Position numbers and translations under genes: made by a program. Source: Acidobacteriota bacterium (GTDB lineage Bacteria; Acidobacteriota; Terriglobia; Terriglobales; Acidobacteriaceae). From it: 64,000 bases of DNA. How positions within the stretch are numbered: the stretch's first letter is position 1; every line of letters starts with the position of its first letter. The stretch is taken from NCBI GenBank assembly GCA_021793595.1, contig JAJYSL010000001.1:49698-113697 (forward strand), written 5' to 3'. Below are positions 27,501-37,315 of this stretch, in pieces. The notes beneath the pieces were generated by a model. It was not told the origin of the DNA. It worked only from the letters and a program-made list of their open reading frames with translations, and ran no database searches.

Positions 27501-29132
27501 TTGCTTTGGTTTCTGCGTGATTATCCGCTGGCTGCGATGCTGTTGCGTGCGGCGACGCTCGCCTTCGGCTCTCTGCTGATTGGTGGCATTGTGTTCTGCA
27601 CAGTGGTGCTGCCGCAGTCGATCACCTCCTCACCTACCTACGCGAAATTCTCGCCGCGCGCATTGCGACTTGTACGATTCGGCGCGATTGGACTGGCTAC
27701 ATCTCAGCTCCTTTTTGTGGTGCTCGACACAGCGATGCTGACGAGCACCACCGGCCTGGGCATCTCCGAACTATACACAGCGAATTATTTTCTGGCGGGG
27801 TTGCTGCTTTTCTTTTCCGCAGTGATTTTTCTGTTGACGACTCGGCTGGGATTGCCGTGTAAGCCTGCTTGGCTGTTGTTAGTCGCGCCAGTGATGTTCG
27901 CAACTGTTTGGACGAGCCACGGAGCGTCGCGCCTGCAACATCAAATTCCGTTGATGCTGCTGACATGCCTGCATCAACTGGCGGCGGCGTTGTGGATTGG
28001 CGGCATGCCGTATCTGTGGTTGCTGATCTCCTCCGACGGCAGTGGGAGCGATGCCCAGGACGCTGCGGCGGTTTGCGCCGTGCAGCGATATTCCAACCTG
28101 GCGGTGGCCAGCGTGATCGTTTTGGTGGCTGCTGGTGGCGCCATGGCATGGGTCTATACGCAGTCCTGGAGCGCCGTTTATGGGACGGCCTATGGCGTGG
28201 TTCTGGTGGCGAAGTCGATGATGTTGGCGGTAGTGCTGGTGCTGGGCGCAGGCAATTTCCTTCTGATTCGTGGACAACGATTTAATTTGTTACCGTGGCT
28301 GTTACGTATTGCGCAATTCTCGGAGGCGGAGATCGGGATTGGATTCACGGTTATCCTGGCGGCGGCTTCGCTCACGGCGCAACCGCCGGCAGTCGACCTG
28401 GTGCAGAACCGTCTGACGCTGCCGGAGATTTCTGCGCGGATGATGCCGCGGTGGCCCAGTTTTTCAACCCCGTCGGTCCGAGCTTTACCGCCTGTGCAGT
28501 CGATGAAGGCTGCCATCCAGACTTATGCACTGTCGCCGGACGACGCCCATGCGGCCAACAACAAGATGGAGCGGGAGTGGTCGGACTATAACCATCATTG
28601 GGCCGGGATCGTCGTTCTGATGGCCGGGTTGCTGGCGATGCTGGGCCGTTGGGATCGCGCCCGCTGGGCTCGTCATTGGCCTCTGGCGTTTTTGGGGCTG
28701 GCTCTCTTTCTGTTTTTACGCGCTGACCCGGAGGCGTGGCCACTGGGCCCGCGCGGTTTTTGGGCAAGCTTTTATAATCCGGAGGACCTGCAGCACCGCC
28801 TCTTTGTCTTGCTCATTGTCAGCTTCGTCGCCTTTGAATGGAGCGTGCAAACGCAGCGGTTGCGATCGTCGAAGGCCGCGCTGGTTTTTCCTGCGGTGTG
28901 TGCCTTGGGAGGTGCTCTGCTGCTGACCCACAATCACACGCTGGGCAACGTGAAAGAAGAGCTGCTGACCGAAATAAGCCACACTGCAATCGCGTTGTTC
29001 GCAGTCTTTGCCGGGTGGACTCGTTGGCTGGAACTGCGCGGCTCGGGACGTGGAAAATTGATTGCTGCATGGATGTGGCCGATGTGCCTGGTGTGCATCG
29101 GGCTGATATTGTTGAACTATCGCGAGGCCTGA
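27501..29132 (+). CDS. copD: CopD-family polytopic membrane protein
   Basis: A 543-aa integral inner-membrane protein with many hydrophobic segments (about a dozen). The CopD core is recognisable: long helices with TCLHQLAAALWIGGMPYLW, where the His and WIGG are conserved in the family and probably metal-linked. A more C-terminal part (about 340-543) adds further helices with histidines, including LTHNHTLGN and ISHTAIAL. CopD is thought to move copper across the inner membrane together with CopC, its upstream neighbour. The start is TTG with GAGGAAG in front. Confidence 0.82.
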   Translation: MLWFLRDYPLAAMLLRAATLAFGSLLIGGIVFCTVVLPQSITSSPTYAKFSPRALRLVRFGAIGLATSQLLFVVLDTAMLTSTTGLGISELYTANYFLAGLLLFFSAVIFLLTTRLGLPCKPAWLLLVAPVMFATVWTSHGASRLQHQIPLMLLTCLHQLAAALWIGGMPYLWLLISSDGSGSDAQDAAAVCAVQRYSNLAVASVIVLVAAGGAMAWVYTQSWSAVYGTAYGVVLVAKSMMLAVVLVLGAGNFLLIRGQRFNLLPWLLRIAQFSEAEIGIGFTVILAAASLTAQPPAVDLVQNRLTLPEISARMMPRWPSFSTPSVRALPPVQSMKAAIQTYALSPDDAHAANNKMEREWSDYNHHWAGIVVLMAGLLAMLGRWDRARWARHWPLAFLGLALFLFLRADPEAWPLGPRGFWASFYNPEDLQHRLFVLLIVSFVAFEWSVQTQRLRSSKAALVFPAVCALGGALLLTHNHTLGNVKEELLTEISHTAIALFAVFAGWTRWLELRGSGRGKLIAAWMWPMCLVCIGLILLNYREA

Positions 29133-29150
29133 TACACCAGTTGCTGGGCT

Positions 29151-29173
29151 TGATGGCTGATGGCTGATGGCTG
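29151..29173 (+). repeat. Heptanucleotide tandem repeat TGATGGC
   Basis: TGATGGC is repeated three times plus two bases in the 152-bp gap after copD. It is non-coding. Seven-base tandem arrays like this vary in copy number in some bacteria; with three units this one may be stable. Confidence 0.7.
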
Positions 29174-29284
29174 TTGACTGAGAGTCCGAGGTGACGGAAC
29201 TATTGTTCGGCGAGTATCGTACTTGTGCCAGGTATTGTCAGTCCACGGCTTCTTGTTTATGTCCATTTTTAGGAGGACTTTCAC

Positions 29285-31909
29285 TTGTATCCCTGTTCCC
29301 GTCTTTCATTCGCAGGAATTTTTGCGGCGTGCGCAGCGCTCATATCTTTCACTTCTCCATCTGCTTTGCAGGCGCAACGTCTGCCCACGGATGTGACCCC
29401 GCAGCACTACTCGTTGACGCTGGAGCCGGATTTGAAGGCGGCAACATTCACAGGTAAAGAAGAAATCGACGTGACGCTGGGGAAGCCGGCGAACAGCATC
29501 ACGCTGAATGCGGCGCAGATTGCGTTTCAAACAGCGACCATCACGTCCGATGGCAATACGCAGACGGCGAACGTCATCCTGAACAAGCCGGACCAACAGG
29601 CGACGCTGCATGTGGAAAAAGAAATTCCGGCGGGTGCGGCCACCATTAAAATTGAGTACACCGGTATTCTGAACGGTCAGTTGCGCGGCTTCTACTTGTC
29701 CAAGGCGGCCCATCGCAACTATGCGGTGACGCAGTTTGAACCCACCGACGCGCGCCGTGCTTTTCCATCGTTCGACGAGCCGGCGATGAAGGCGACGTTT
29801 TCGACGACGCTGATTGTCGACAAGGGCGACACCGCGATTTCGAACACGAACATCGTTTCCGATGAGCCGGGCCCGACCGCAGACAAGCACACAATCCATT
29901 TCGCCACCACGCCGAAGATGTCCACCTATCTGGTCGCGTTTCTAGTGGGGGATTTTCAATGTCTTTCCGGAGAGAGCGACGGCGTACCTATTCGTACCTG
30001 CGCGACTCCTGACAAAGTGCAGATGGGAGCCTACGCACTGCAGGCGGCGGAATTCTTTCTGCACTACTACGACAATTATTTCGGCATCAAGTATCCGATG
30101 CCGAAGCTGGACATGATTGGAATCCCGGATTTTGAAGCGGGGGCGATGGAGAACTTTGGCGCCATCACCTACCGCGAGAGCGTGTTCCTGATTGATGAGA
30201 AGACTGCGTCGACCGACGCGAAGAAAAACGTAGCCATTGACGTGGCCCACGAGATGGCGCACCAGTGGTTCGGCGATATGGTCACGATGAAATGGTGGAA
30301 CAATCTCTGGTTGAACGAGGGGTTTGCCACCTGGATGGAATCGAAGGCGGTTTCGGCATGGAAGCCGGAATGGAATCTGTCGCAGGACGAGGCGCTCGAT
30401 CTGGATGGCGTGCTGAACTACGACGCCGGCAAGGTGACGCGAGCGATTCGAGCCAATGCGGACACGCCGGGCGAGATCAACGAGATGTTCGACGGCATCA
30501 CCTATCAGAAGGGCGGCGCTGTGCTGGCCATGACGGAGAACTACGAGAGCCCGGAGGTGTTTCGTCAAGGCGTACACAAATATCTTGAAGCGCACATGTA
30601 CGGGAATGCGACTGCGGAAGACTTCTGGGATGCGCAGACCGAAACCAGCGGGAAGCCGATCAACAAAGTGATGGACAGTTTTATCACGGAGCCGGGCGTT
30701 CCACTGCTGACGTTCTCCTCGCCCAAGGGCGGATCGACAGAGGTTTCCCAGCAGCGATTCTTCCTTGATCCTGAGACGCATGCGGACCATTCGCAGACGT
30801 GGACGGTGCCGGTTTGCTTCCGGACGGATGCTGCTCCCAAGTGCGAGCTGCTTAGCTCGGCCCAGCAGAAGCTGCCTGTGCCGAAGGCAGATTTCTTTTT
30901 CGCGAACGCGAACGACCGAGGCTACTATCGCACGCTGTACGATGCCACCGACTACAACAGAATCCTGAGCATGGCGGAAACCAAGCTGTCCCCTGCGGTG
31001 CGGATCGGTTTTGCGGGGAACGAGTGGGCGCTGATGCGCTCTGGACGCAGCGGCATTGGCAACTATCTGGATCTTGCCGCAGTGTTGCACAACGATTCCA
31101 ACGCGGGCGTGATCAGAAACCTTGCTGGCGCCATCGGAGCCACCGACGAGCGCATCGCAACGCCGGAGGATCGGGTGAAGCTGGCGGCTTGGGTGCGGCA
31201 GGAGTTCCGACCGTCATACGACCGGGTGAAAGAGATCTCTCCGTCGGATTCGGTGGAAAAGAAGCAGCTGCGGGCAACGCTGTTTGCCGTCTTAGGGGAA
31301 ATCGGTCGCGATCCGCAGATTATTGCGCAGGCTAAAGATCTGACGAACAAGTACATTGCGGACCAGGCGAGCGTGGAACCGTCGCTGGTGCGGCCCGCTG
31401 GGATGATTGCGACGGAGAATGGCGACAGCCACTTGTTTGACCAATTGCAGCAACTCAGCAAGACGTCGAACAACCCGGATGTGAAGGAGATGGCGTTAGT
31501 CTCGCTGGCCAATTTCCATGATCCGGCGCTGGTTCGCCGCGCGCTGGATTATGCGACCTCCGGCCAAGTACGGAATCAGGATGCCATCTTCCTTTTTATT
31601 GTTGCGCTTCGCAGTCGCGACACCCGCCAAGTAGCGTGGGAGTACATCCAGAAAAACTGGGAGAAGGTGCATGCCCAGATGACGACGATGATGGGTGGGT
31701 ACCTGGTGGAGTCGACCGGCAGTTTTTGCAGCGCCGACAAGGCCCAGGAAGTGCAGACGTTCTTCACGACGCATCCGGTGGCCGCGGCGGCGCGTTCACT
31801 GCAACGCGCAACGGATGCCATCCACGACTGCACGGTTCTGCGGGCGGAGCAGCAGCCGAAGCTGACGGAATGGCTGGCGCAGCAGCACATTTCCAACGGC
31901 GGCATGTAG
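29285..31909 (+). CDS. M1 family zinc aminopeptidase, secreted
   Basis: An 874-aa metallopeptidase that removes N-terminal residues from peptides. It has a signal peptide at about residues 1-31 (ending ALQAQ). The M1 N-terminal beta domain follows, then the substrate motif GAMENFGAITYRE. The zinc site is HEMAHQWFGD...WLNEGFATW (His322, Glu323, His326, Glu345). The C-terminal half is an ERAP1-like helical domain. The start is TTG, strongly supported by AGGAGG nine bases upstream. It should act in the periplasm or outside the cell. It has no obvious link to the copper genes before it. Confidence 0.93.
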   Translation: MYPCSRLSFAGIFAACAALISFTSPSALQAQRLPTDVTPQHYSLTLEPDLKAATFTGKEEIDVTLGKPANSITLNAAQIAFQTATITSDGNTQTANVILNKPDQQATLHVEKEIPAGAATIKIEYTGILNGQLRGFYLSKAAHRNYAVTQFEPTDARRAFPSFDEPAMKATFSTTLIVDKGDTAISNTNIVSDEPGPTADKHTIHFATTPKMSTYLVAFLVGDFQCLSGESDGVPIRTCATPDKVQMGAYALQAAEFFLHYYDNYFGIKYPMPKLDMIGIPDFEAGAMENFGAITYRESVFLIDEKTASTDAKKNVAIDVAHEMAHQWFGDMVTMKWWNNLWLNEGFATWMESKAVSAWKPEWNLSQDEALDLDGVLNYDAGKVTRAIRANADTPGEINEMFDGITYQKGGAVLAMTENYESPEVFRQGVHKYLEAHMYGNATAEDFWDAQTETSGKPINKVMDSFITEPGVPLLTFSSPKGGSTEVSQQRFFLDPETHADHSQTWTVPVCFRTDAAPKCELLSSAQQKLPVPKADFFFANANDRGYYRTLYDATDYNRILSMAETKLSPAVRIGFAGNEWALMRSGRSGIGNYLDLAAVLHNDSNAGVIRNLAGAIGATDERIATPEDRVKLAAWVRQEFRPSYDRVKEISPSDSVEKKQLRATLFAVLGEIGRDPQIIAQAKDLTNKYIADQASVEPSLVRPAGMIATENGDSHLFDQLQQLSKTSNNPDVKEMALVSLANFHDPALVRRALDYATSGQVRNQDAIFLFIVALRSRDTRQVAWEYIQKNWEKVHAQMTTMMGGYLVESTGSFCSADKAQEVQTFFTTHPVAAAARSLQRATDAIHDCTVLRAEQQPKLTEWLAQQHISNGGM

Positions 31910-32050
31910 GCCTGTCGATTGGATCAGAGAACGATGAAACAAGGAGGGACTTGTGGCCGCAGGCTGTACGGTCCCTTACTTGTCTGTGTCGATATTTTTG
32001 CGAGGCGCATCCCGCAATCAGATTGAACAGCTAGCCGAAGGGATTCCGTT

Positions 32051-32728
32051 CTAATATCCGTTGGCGATCAGGTATTCCACGGTTAGTTCGAAGGGCTGTT
32101 CGCTTTTCGCGGGTGAGGCCGCGCGCTGTTCGGCATATTTCGCCATCACATCGACCTCAATATTGACGGGGCTTCCCGGGGTTAGGGTATGCAGATTTGT
32201 CACAGTATAAGTATGTGGAATGATGGCAATGGTGACGGCATTTCCGGCGATCCGAGCGACGGTGAGACTGATGCCTTCAATCGCAATTGAACCTTTCTCT
32301 ACTACATAGCGCACGCACTCTTCAGGAATCGTCAGCCGCAGCCACCAATCCGTGGCGGAGCTTTGCGCGCCCGCGACGAGCGGCTGCAGAGATTGGACGG
32401 TGCCTACGCCATCGACATGTCCCTGGACAATGTGTCCGCCCAGCGGAGCGCCGGCCTCGGTGGGCAATTCCAGATTCACGATCGACCCTGAATGCAGGCG
32501 GGACAGGGATGTGCGCGCGAGGGTTTCAGCCGCCAGATCGGCGACGAAGAGACTGCTATCTGGATTGATGTCAACCGCTGTGAGGCAGACGCCGCTGACA
32601 GCCACGCTGTCGCCCGGATGCAGCCGCTGGACAAGAGACGCGGGGCCCGCAACCGTGATGCGTGTAACTCCCTGATGGTCTTCCAGGGAACGAATGGTGC
32701 CGGTGGTTTCAATCAAGCCGGTAAACAT
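32051..32728 (-). CDS. ribE: Riboflavin synthase, alpha subunit
   Basis: A 225-aa enzyme that dismutates two 6,7-dimethyl-8-ribityllumazine molecules to riboflavin. It starts with the classic MFTGLIETTG and has two lumazine-binding repeats: GDSVAVSGVCLTAVDI...GHIVQGHVDGVG and GSIAIEGISLTVARI...NIEVDVMAKY. The upstream frame (MGLKGST) is dropped because homology begins at MFTGLIE and AAGGA precedes it. ribD lies 112 bases upstream on the same strand. No FMN riboswitch is visible before either gene. Confidence 0.96.
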   Translation of the reverse strand: MFTGLIETTGTIRSLEDHQGVTRITVAGPASLVQRLHPGDSVAVSGVCLTAVDINPDSSLFVADLAAETLARTSLSRLHSGSIVNLELPTEAGAPLGGHIVQGHVDGVGTVQSLQPLVAGAQSSATDWWLRLTIPEECVRYVVEKGSIAIEGISLTVARIAGNAVTIAIIPHTYTVTNLHTLTPGSPVNIEVDVMAKYAEQRAASPAKSEQPFELTVEYLIANGY

Positions 32729-32840
32729 TGTGGATCCTTTCAATCCCACTCAAACCAAAGGAGGGCTAGAACGGGGCACCCAGGACTTCTCTTGCCAATC
32801 TTAAGAATAAGGCTGCGAAGGATGGGTTCGCAGGCGCGTT

Positions 32841-33986
32841 CTATGCGGTTTCCCAGGGGTTGTGTAGATAGCCTTCGACAGCAAAATCTTCTCCCAGTTC
32901 ATGCAGATGGTAGCTGCCCAGACGGGTAGCGAAGTAGGTGTTTGGCTCAAGCGAACGAACCACAGGAACCGCCGCATCTCCATAAATCGCCGGTGCGTAG
33001 AAAAGGTAGAGTTTGTCGACAATCTGCGCGGCAAGAGCCGAGGCGTTGATCTGCGAGCCGCCTTCGAGCATTACGCTCAGCATTTCCATCTCCGCCAACC
33101 GCTCCATGACGGCTCGCAGCGGCACACGACCTGTGGCTGGCTCGGGATCGAGTCGTTCCACGCGAACTCCATGCTCTTCCAGGGCCTTGGCATGCCTTGC
33201 GGAGGGTTGTGTGTGGAACACCAGAACATCCTGACTGGCAGTGCGGACAAGTTGCGAGTCGAGCGAGAGGCGCAGGGAGGAATCCAGCACGACACGTAGA
33301 AATGGACGGCGGCGCTGGCGCCCGCTGCGGTCGGTCAACAGCGGATCGTCGTTCAAAATGGTTCCAATGCCGGTGAGAATCGCGTCGGCAGCGTGGCGCA
33401 GCTCCTGCACAACTTCGCGCGAACGGTCTCCCGTGATCCAGTGGGTTGAGCCAGAGGGAATGTGATCCTTTGTAGGCGGAGGTGCGATGCGACCATCCAG
33501 CGTCATCCCGGCTTTCAGCGTGACAAAGGGGCGATGGGTGCGGATGAACTTGGCAAAGGCCTCGTTCAGACGACGAGCGGCGGCTTCCTTGACGCCGATG
33601 GTGAGAGAAACTCCAGCAGCCTGCAAGCGATCGAGGCCACGCCCGCTCACCTGAGGATTTGGGTCGCGCGCAGCCGTGACTACCCGCGTCACGCCGGCCT
33701 TGATGAGTGCGTCGGCGCAGGGCGGAGTGCGGCCATGATGGCTGCAGGGTTCCAGGGTGACGTAGGCAGTGGCGCCGCGCGCCTCCGCGCCAGCCTGCTT
33801 GAGTGCGACAATCTCGGCGTGGTCCTTGTCGGCGTAGGAGTGAAAGCCTTCGCCTATGACGGTGCCGTTCTTAACCAGAACACATCCGGTGACAGGATTC
33901 GGGGAAGCAAGTCCGACCGATGCCTCGGCCAGCCCGAGCGCACGTTCCATCCAAAGTTCATCCGAAGTCGATTCCGTAGGTGCCAT
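32841..33986 (-). CDS. ribD: Bifunctional riboflavin biosynthesis protein RibD (deaminase/reductase)
   Basis: A 381-aa two-domain enzyme for the second and third steps of riboflavin synthesis. The N-terminal deaminase has the zinc site HAE (His56, Glu58) and PCSHHGRTPPC (Cys81, Cys90). The C-terminal reductase (about 150-381) has RPFVTLKAGMTLDGRIA, WITGDRSREVVQELRH, DAILTGIGTILNDDPLLT and MLEGGSQINASAL. It lies 68 bases after ftsY and is followed by ribE in the same direction. The standalone ribBA and ribH genes are not in the window. Confidence 0.96.
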   Translation of the reverse strand: MAPTESTSDELWMERALGLAEASVGLASPNPVTGCVLVKNGTVIGEGFHSYADKDHAEIVALKQAGAEARGATAYVTLEPCSHHGRTPPCADALIKAGVTRVVTAARDPNPQVSGRGLDRLQAAGVSLTIGVKEAAARRLNEAFAKFIRTHRPFVTLKAGMTLDGRIAPPPTKDHIPSGSTHWITGDRSREVVQELRHAADAILTGIGTILNDDPLLTDRSGRQRRRPFLRVVLDSSLRLSLDSQLVRTASQDVLVFHTQPSARHAKALEEHGVRVERLDPEPATGRVPLRAVMERLAEMEMLSVMLEGGSQINASALAAQIVDKLYLFYAPAIYGDAAVPVVRSLEPNTYFATRLGSYHLHELGEDFAVEGYLHNPWETA

Positions 33987-34054
33987 GTTCCTCGCGACCT
34001 TTACAGGTTGGGTTGCTGGAGATTACTGTACGTCGTTTTGCCGGAGAGGTGTCC

Positions 34055-35005
34055 TCATCCTTCTAACATTGAATCCACGAATGCATTGCTGTCGAAGGGA
34101 AGCAGGTCTGCCATTTGCTCGCCTATGCCGACAAAGCGCACGGGGAGCTGCAATTCCCGCGCAATCGCGATCACGATGCCGCCCTTTGCGGTGCCGTCCA
34201 GCTTGGTGAGCACAATACCGGAAACCCTGGCCGCCTCGGTAAATAGACGAGCCTGCTGCAGTCCGTTTTGACCGGTGGTTGCGTCCATTACCAGCAGAGT
34301 TTCGTGCGGCGCATCCGGAGAAAAGCGCTGGGCCGTGCGGCGAATTTTATCCAGTTCCGCCATCAGGTTGTTCTTGGTGTGCAGCCGTCCGGCGGTATCG
34401 ACGATCAGCACGTCAATTGCGCGCGCCTGCCCGGCCTGCAACGCGTCGTAGAGCGCAGCCGAGGGGTCGCCGCCCTGGCGGGTGCGGATCATCTCTACTC
34501 CGGCGCGCTGGCTCCAGACTTCCAGTTGCTCAATGGCGGCAGCACGAAAGGTGTCGGCAGCGCACAGGAGGACGGACTTTCCCTGGTTGCGGAAATAGGC
34601 CGCCAGCTTGCCCGTGGTGGTGGTTTTGCCGGTGCCGTTGACTCCCACCATCAAAATGACTTCCGGCTTGGCGCTGACAGTATGTTGCCGGATAGGGACA
34701 GAATCCAGGATGCGCAGCATTTCAGCTTTCAGCAGGCGCCGTAATTCTGCACCATCGCGAATCTGCTGACGGGAGGCTTGTTGGCGAAGCGCGCCGATGA
34801 TTTCCTGCGATGTGGCAACGCCGATGTCAGAAGCGATCAAGGTGCCTTCCAACTCCTCCAGCGCAGATTCGTCGACTGGACGCGCCAGCGCGAGCAGGTC
34901 GTCCATCCGCTCCTGCAGGACGGTGCGGGTGCGCGCGACCGCCTGCTTCATGCGGTCCATCAAACCGGGTGTTGGTGCTGGGCTGTTGAAAAGTGACTGC
35001 AGCAT
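34055..35005 (-). CDS. ftsY: Signal recognition particle receptor FtsY
   Basis: A 316-aa SRP GTPase that receives ribosome-SRP complexes at the membrane. An N domain (about 15-105) is followed by the G domain: G1 [15 protein letters not shown] (121-135), [34 protein letters not shown] and the closing [14 protein letters not shown]. The acidic A domain of long FtsY proteins is missing, as in many species. It follows the HD-GYP gene by 16 bases. The RNA of its partner particle (ffs) is about 8 kb away. Confidence 0.97.
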   Translation of the reverse strand: MLQSLFNSPAPTPGLMDRMKQAVARTRTVLQERMDDLLALARPVDESALEELEGTLIASDIGVATSQEIIGALRQQASRQQIRDGAELRRLLKAEMLRILDSVPIRQHTVSAKPEVILMVGVNGTGKTTTTGKLAAYFRNQGKSVLLCAADTFRAAAIEQLEVWSQRAGVEMIRTRQGGDPSAALYDALQAGQARAIDVLIVDTAGRLHTKNNLMAELDKIRRTAQRFSPDAPHETLLVMDATTGQNGLQQARLFTEAARVSGIVLTKLDGTAKGGIVIAIARELQLPVRFVGIGEQMADLLPFDSNAFVDSMLEG

Positions 35006-35021
35006 GAGGTGTGCGAAAGGA

Positions 35022-36140
35022 CTACACCTTCAGTGTATCAACCCTTCCGGCTGTGGCCAGAGAAGGGGACTGCAGCGCTTCATCTGCCAAAGCGCGGACA
35101 GGAACGCGGGAAGGTTCCGGGGGCAGCGGCGATTTCGGCTCCGGGTCTTCCATGTGCTTCTTTGGAAGCACAACGAGTCCAGCGGAATAGGCACGGCAGA
35201 AGGCTTCAACGGCAAGCTCGTCAAATTTCCTTCCAGACATGGTGCGGATAATCCGGACCACATAGGCGCCATCCATTGCGTCCTGGTAGGTACGATTGTG
35301 CGTCATGGCATCGAATGTGTCGGCTACGGCGATGATGCGCGCCATCAACGGAATCTGGTCGCCTTTCAACCCATACGGATAGCCTGAGCCGTCCATGGAT
35401 TCATGATGCAGTTCCACCCCGGCCAGCAGATCGGCAAACTCTGGCACCGGGCGAAGCATCTCCGCACCGCGCGTGGTGTGCGTCTTCAGGATGGCAAACT
35501 CGTCGGGGGTCAAGACACCTGGCTTCGTCAATATCTGTTGATCCATTCCGATCTTGCCGATATCGTGCAGCAAGGCGGAGAGTCGAATCCGCATGCCTTC
35601 TTCCGGCGACAGTCCCAGCTCATTACAAATCAAGGTGGAATACTCGGCGACACGGCCAGAGTGTCCGCGGGCGTAAAAGCTCTTGGTGCTCATCGAGGCC
35701 GACATGGCCTCGACCAGGCGAACAAAGATGGCATGATGATCGCGCGACAGCAGGATCCATTTCGCAAGGGAGGTGTCGGGGCTTTCATCCATCCCGCTCA
35801 ATTCGCGAGCCAAGTCTTCAATTTCGGGGAGTCCGGCGCGGCCGGACCGGAGAATAAATTCGCCTCGCTTAATCGCTTGCAGCGTCTCGAGAAACTGGCG
35901 CATGTCCCGAGAAAACTCCCAAGTCACCGCCCAGCACTTGACCGACATGCCTGCGGCGAGCACGGCCAACAGCAACTTGATGACCTTGTCGGTCAACATC
36001 GGGGATTGCAGGGCATTGGCAGCCAGCACGACGGACATGGTTCCGGCGGCTGCGGGAAGCAGCAGGGTCAGGTAAATCACCGAGAGCCACGGGTTACGCT
36101 TGACTTGGCTGCGATTGCCGCGATGTAGGGTCGGGGCCAT
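35022..36140 (-). CDS. HD-GYP domain protein with two membrane segments (putative c-di-GMP phosphodiesterase)
   Basis: A 372-aa protein. Two hydrophobic segments (about 20-42 and 53-73) are followed by a linker and an HD-GYP domain at about 135-310. YARGHSGRVAEYS, LLHDIGKIG (His192-Asp193), KTHTTRGAEML and the signature HHESMDGSGYP (245-255) are all intact. This predicts cleavage of cyclic di-GMP. The last 60 residues are a proline-rich tail. There is no receiver domain; the membrane part is probably only an anchor or simple sensor. It is just upstream of ftsY and likely co-transcribed. Confidence 0.88.
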   Translation of the reverse strand: MAPTLHRGNRSQVKRNPWLSVIYLTLLLPAAAGTMSVVLAANALQSPMLTDKVIKLLLAVLAAGMSVKCWAVTWEFSRDMRQFLETLQAIKRGEFILRSGRAGLPEIEDLARELSGMDESPDTSLAKWILLSRDHHAIFVRLVEAMSASMSTKSFYARGHSGRVAEYSTLICNELGLSPEEGMRIRLSALLHDIGKIGMDQQILTKPGVLTPDEFAILKTHTTRGAEMLRPVPEFADLLAGVELHHESMDGSGYPYGLKGDQIPLMARIIAVADTFDAMTHNRTYQDAMDGAYVVRIIRTMSGRKFDELAVEAFCRAYSAGLVVLPKKHMEDPEPKSPLPPEPSRVPVRALADEALQSPSLATAGRVDTLKV

Positions 36141-36298
36141 ACCTTAAGTAACCAAATCCCTTCTTAAAGATATTACGTGGGGATGCGCCAGATGTGGAAA
36201 AAAGATAACAAAACTTTGGGGAGAGATCGTTGGTGTGCCAATGGGGTTATGTCATTCGGTGCGATCTCGGTGTAAACCCGGGGCGAGATCCGGTTGGA

Positions 36299-37315
36299 TC
36301 AACGAGATGACTCATCCCGGCCGGGTCGAGACATCAATTCTCGCATGGCTTCCTTGGCCGAGATTTGCTTATGGAGTACGTCGGCAACTTTTTCGGTGAT
36401 CGGCATTTCAACTCCAACCCTGCGGGCGACGCCGAGAGCCGCGTCCGTGGTGCGGACGCCCTCCGCAACTCGGCCGTGCATGTCGACTAGAATTTCCTTC
36501 AAACATCGGCCACTGCCCAACTCCACGCCAACATGCCGGTTGCGCGATAAAGCCCCGGTGCAGGTAAGCACCAGATCTCCCAGGCCGGAGAGCCCGGCGA
36601 GGGTCTCTCGCCGACCGCCGCAGGCGACGGCGAGACGGGTAATTTCGGCGATTCCGCGCGTGATCAACGCGGCCACACTGTTATAGCCCAGCCCCAGACC
36701 GTAGGTGGCTCCGGCAGCGATGGCAATTACATTCTTCAACGCGCCACCCAGCTCCACGCCCACGACATCCTCGTTGGTATACAGGCGCAAGGTGGGGCTG
36801 GAGAATTCTTCCTGGACGCGAGTCGCAATGGCTGGATCGCAGGAGGCAATCGTAATTGCCGTGGGGCTTCCCGCACCCACTTCTTGAGCAAAGGAGGGCC
36901 CGCTCAACACGCCGCAGGGAAGCGCCAGATCATACTTGCCTAGCACCTCTCCCATGACCTGGGTCATGCGCAGGTAGGTGCCGTCCTCTATGCCTTTGGT
37001 GGCGTTGACGATCAGTTGCTCACTGGTGAGAAGCGGCGCCATGGCGCAACAGATACTGCGCAGATGCTCAGAGGGCACGGCCAGGATCAGAATCTCAGCT
37101 TGATCGACGGCTTCTTGCAGATCGGTCGTTACGGCGACAGAGTCGGGTATGAAAAGGCCGGGAAGGTAGATGCTGTTTTCGTGGCGCTGGCGTATCGCTT
37201 CCGCGACTCTCTGGGTGTGCGACCACATGGTGATGCTGTGGCCGCCCCGCTTCGCCAGAACGAGCGCCAGCGCCGTCCCCCACGCGCCTGTACCAATGAC
37301 ACCGATCCGACTCAT
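36299..37315 (-). CDS. gpsA: NAD(P)-dependent glycerol-3-phosphate dehydrogenase
   Basis: A 338-aa enzyme that makes sn-glycerol-3-phosphate for phospholipids. The Rossmann motif is IGVIGTGAWGTALALVLAK (GTGAWG at 8-13). Family motifs ILAVPSEHLR, VNATKGIEDG, LSGPSFAQEV, ELGGALKNVIAIAAG (catalytic Lys) and LSGLGDLVLTCTG are all present. The frame continues to 37651 inside plsY but homology starts at 37315. It overlaps plsY by four bases, coupling G3P production to its acylation. Confidence 0.97.
   Translation of the reverse strand: MSRIGVIGTGAWGTALALVLAKRGGHSITMWSHTQRVAEAIRQRHENSIYLPGLFIPDSVAVTTDLQEAVDQAEILILAVPSEHLRSICCAMAPLLTSEQLIVNATKGIEDGTYLRMTQVMGEVLGKYDLALPCGVLSGPSFAQEVGAGSPTAITIASCDPAIATRVQEEFSSPTLRLYTNEDVVGVELGGALKNVIAIAAGATYGLGLGYNSVAALITRGIAEITRLAVACGGRRETLAGLSGLGDLVLTCTGALSRNRHVGVELGSGRCLKEILVDMHGRVAEGVRTTDAALGVARRVGVEMPITEKVADVLHKQISAKEAMRELMSRPGRDESSR

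Noticed and set aside
29942..31090. A 382-codon minus frame opposite the M1 aminopeptidase
   Set aside because: Antisense to conserved catalytic sequence; no recognisable family.
31939..31983. Imperfect ACAAG..GGGAC / GTCCC..CTTGT inverted repeat after the aminopeptidase
   Set aside because: Interrupted stem with a long loop and no T run; chance pairing is likely.
33987..34054. Possible FMN riboswitch before ribD
   Set aside because: The gap of 68 bases is too short for an RFN element and none of its conserved segments is present.
36263..36290. GATCTCG...CGAGATC inverted repeat after gpsA
   Set aside because: A 7-bp stem with a 14-base loop and no T tract is too weak to call a terminator.
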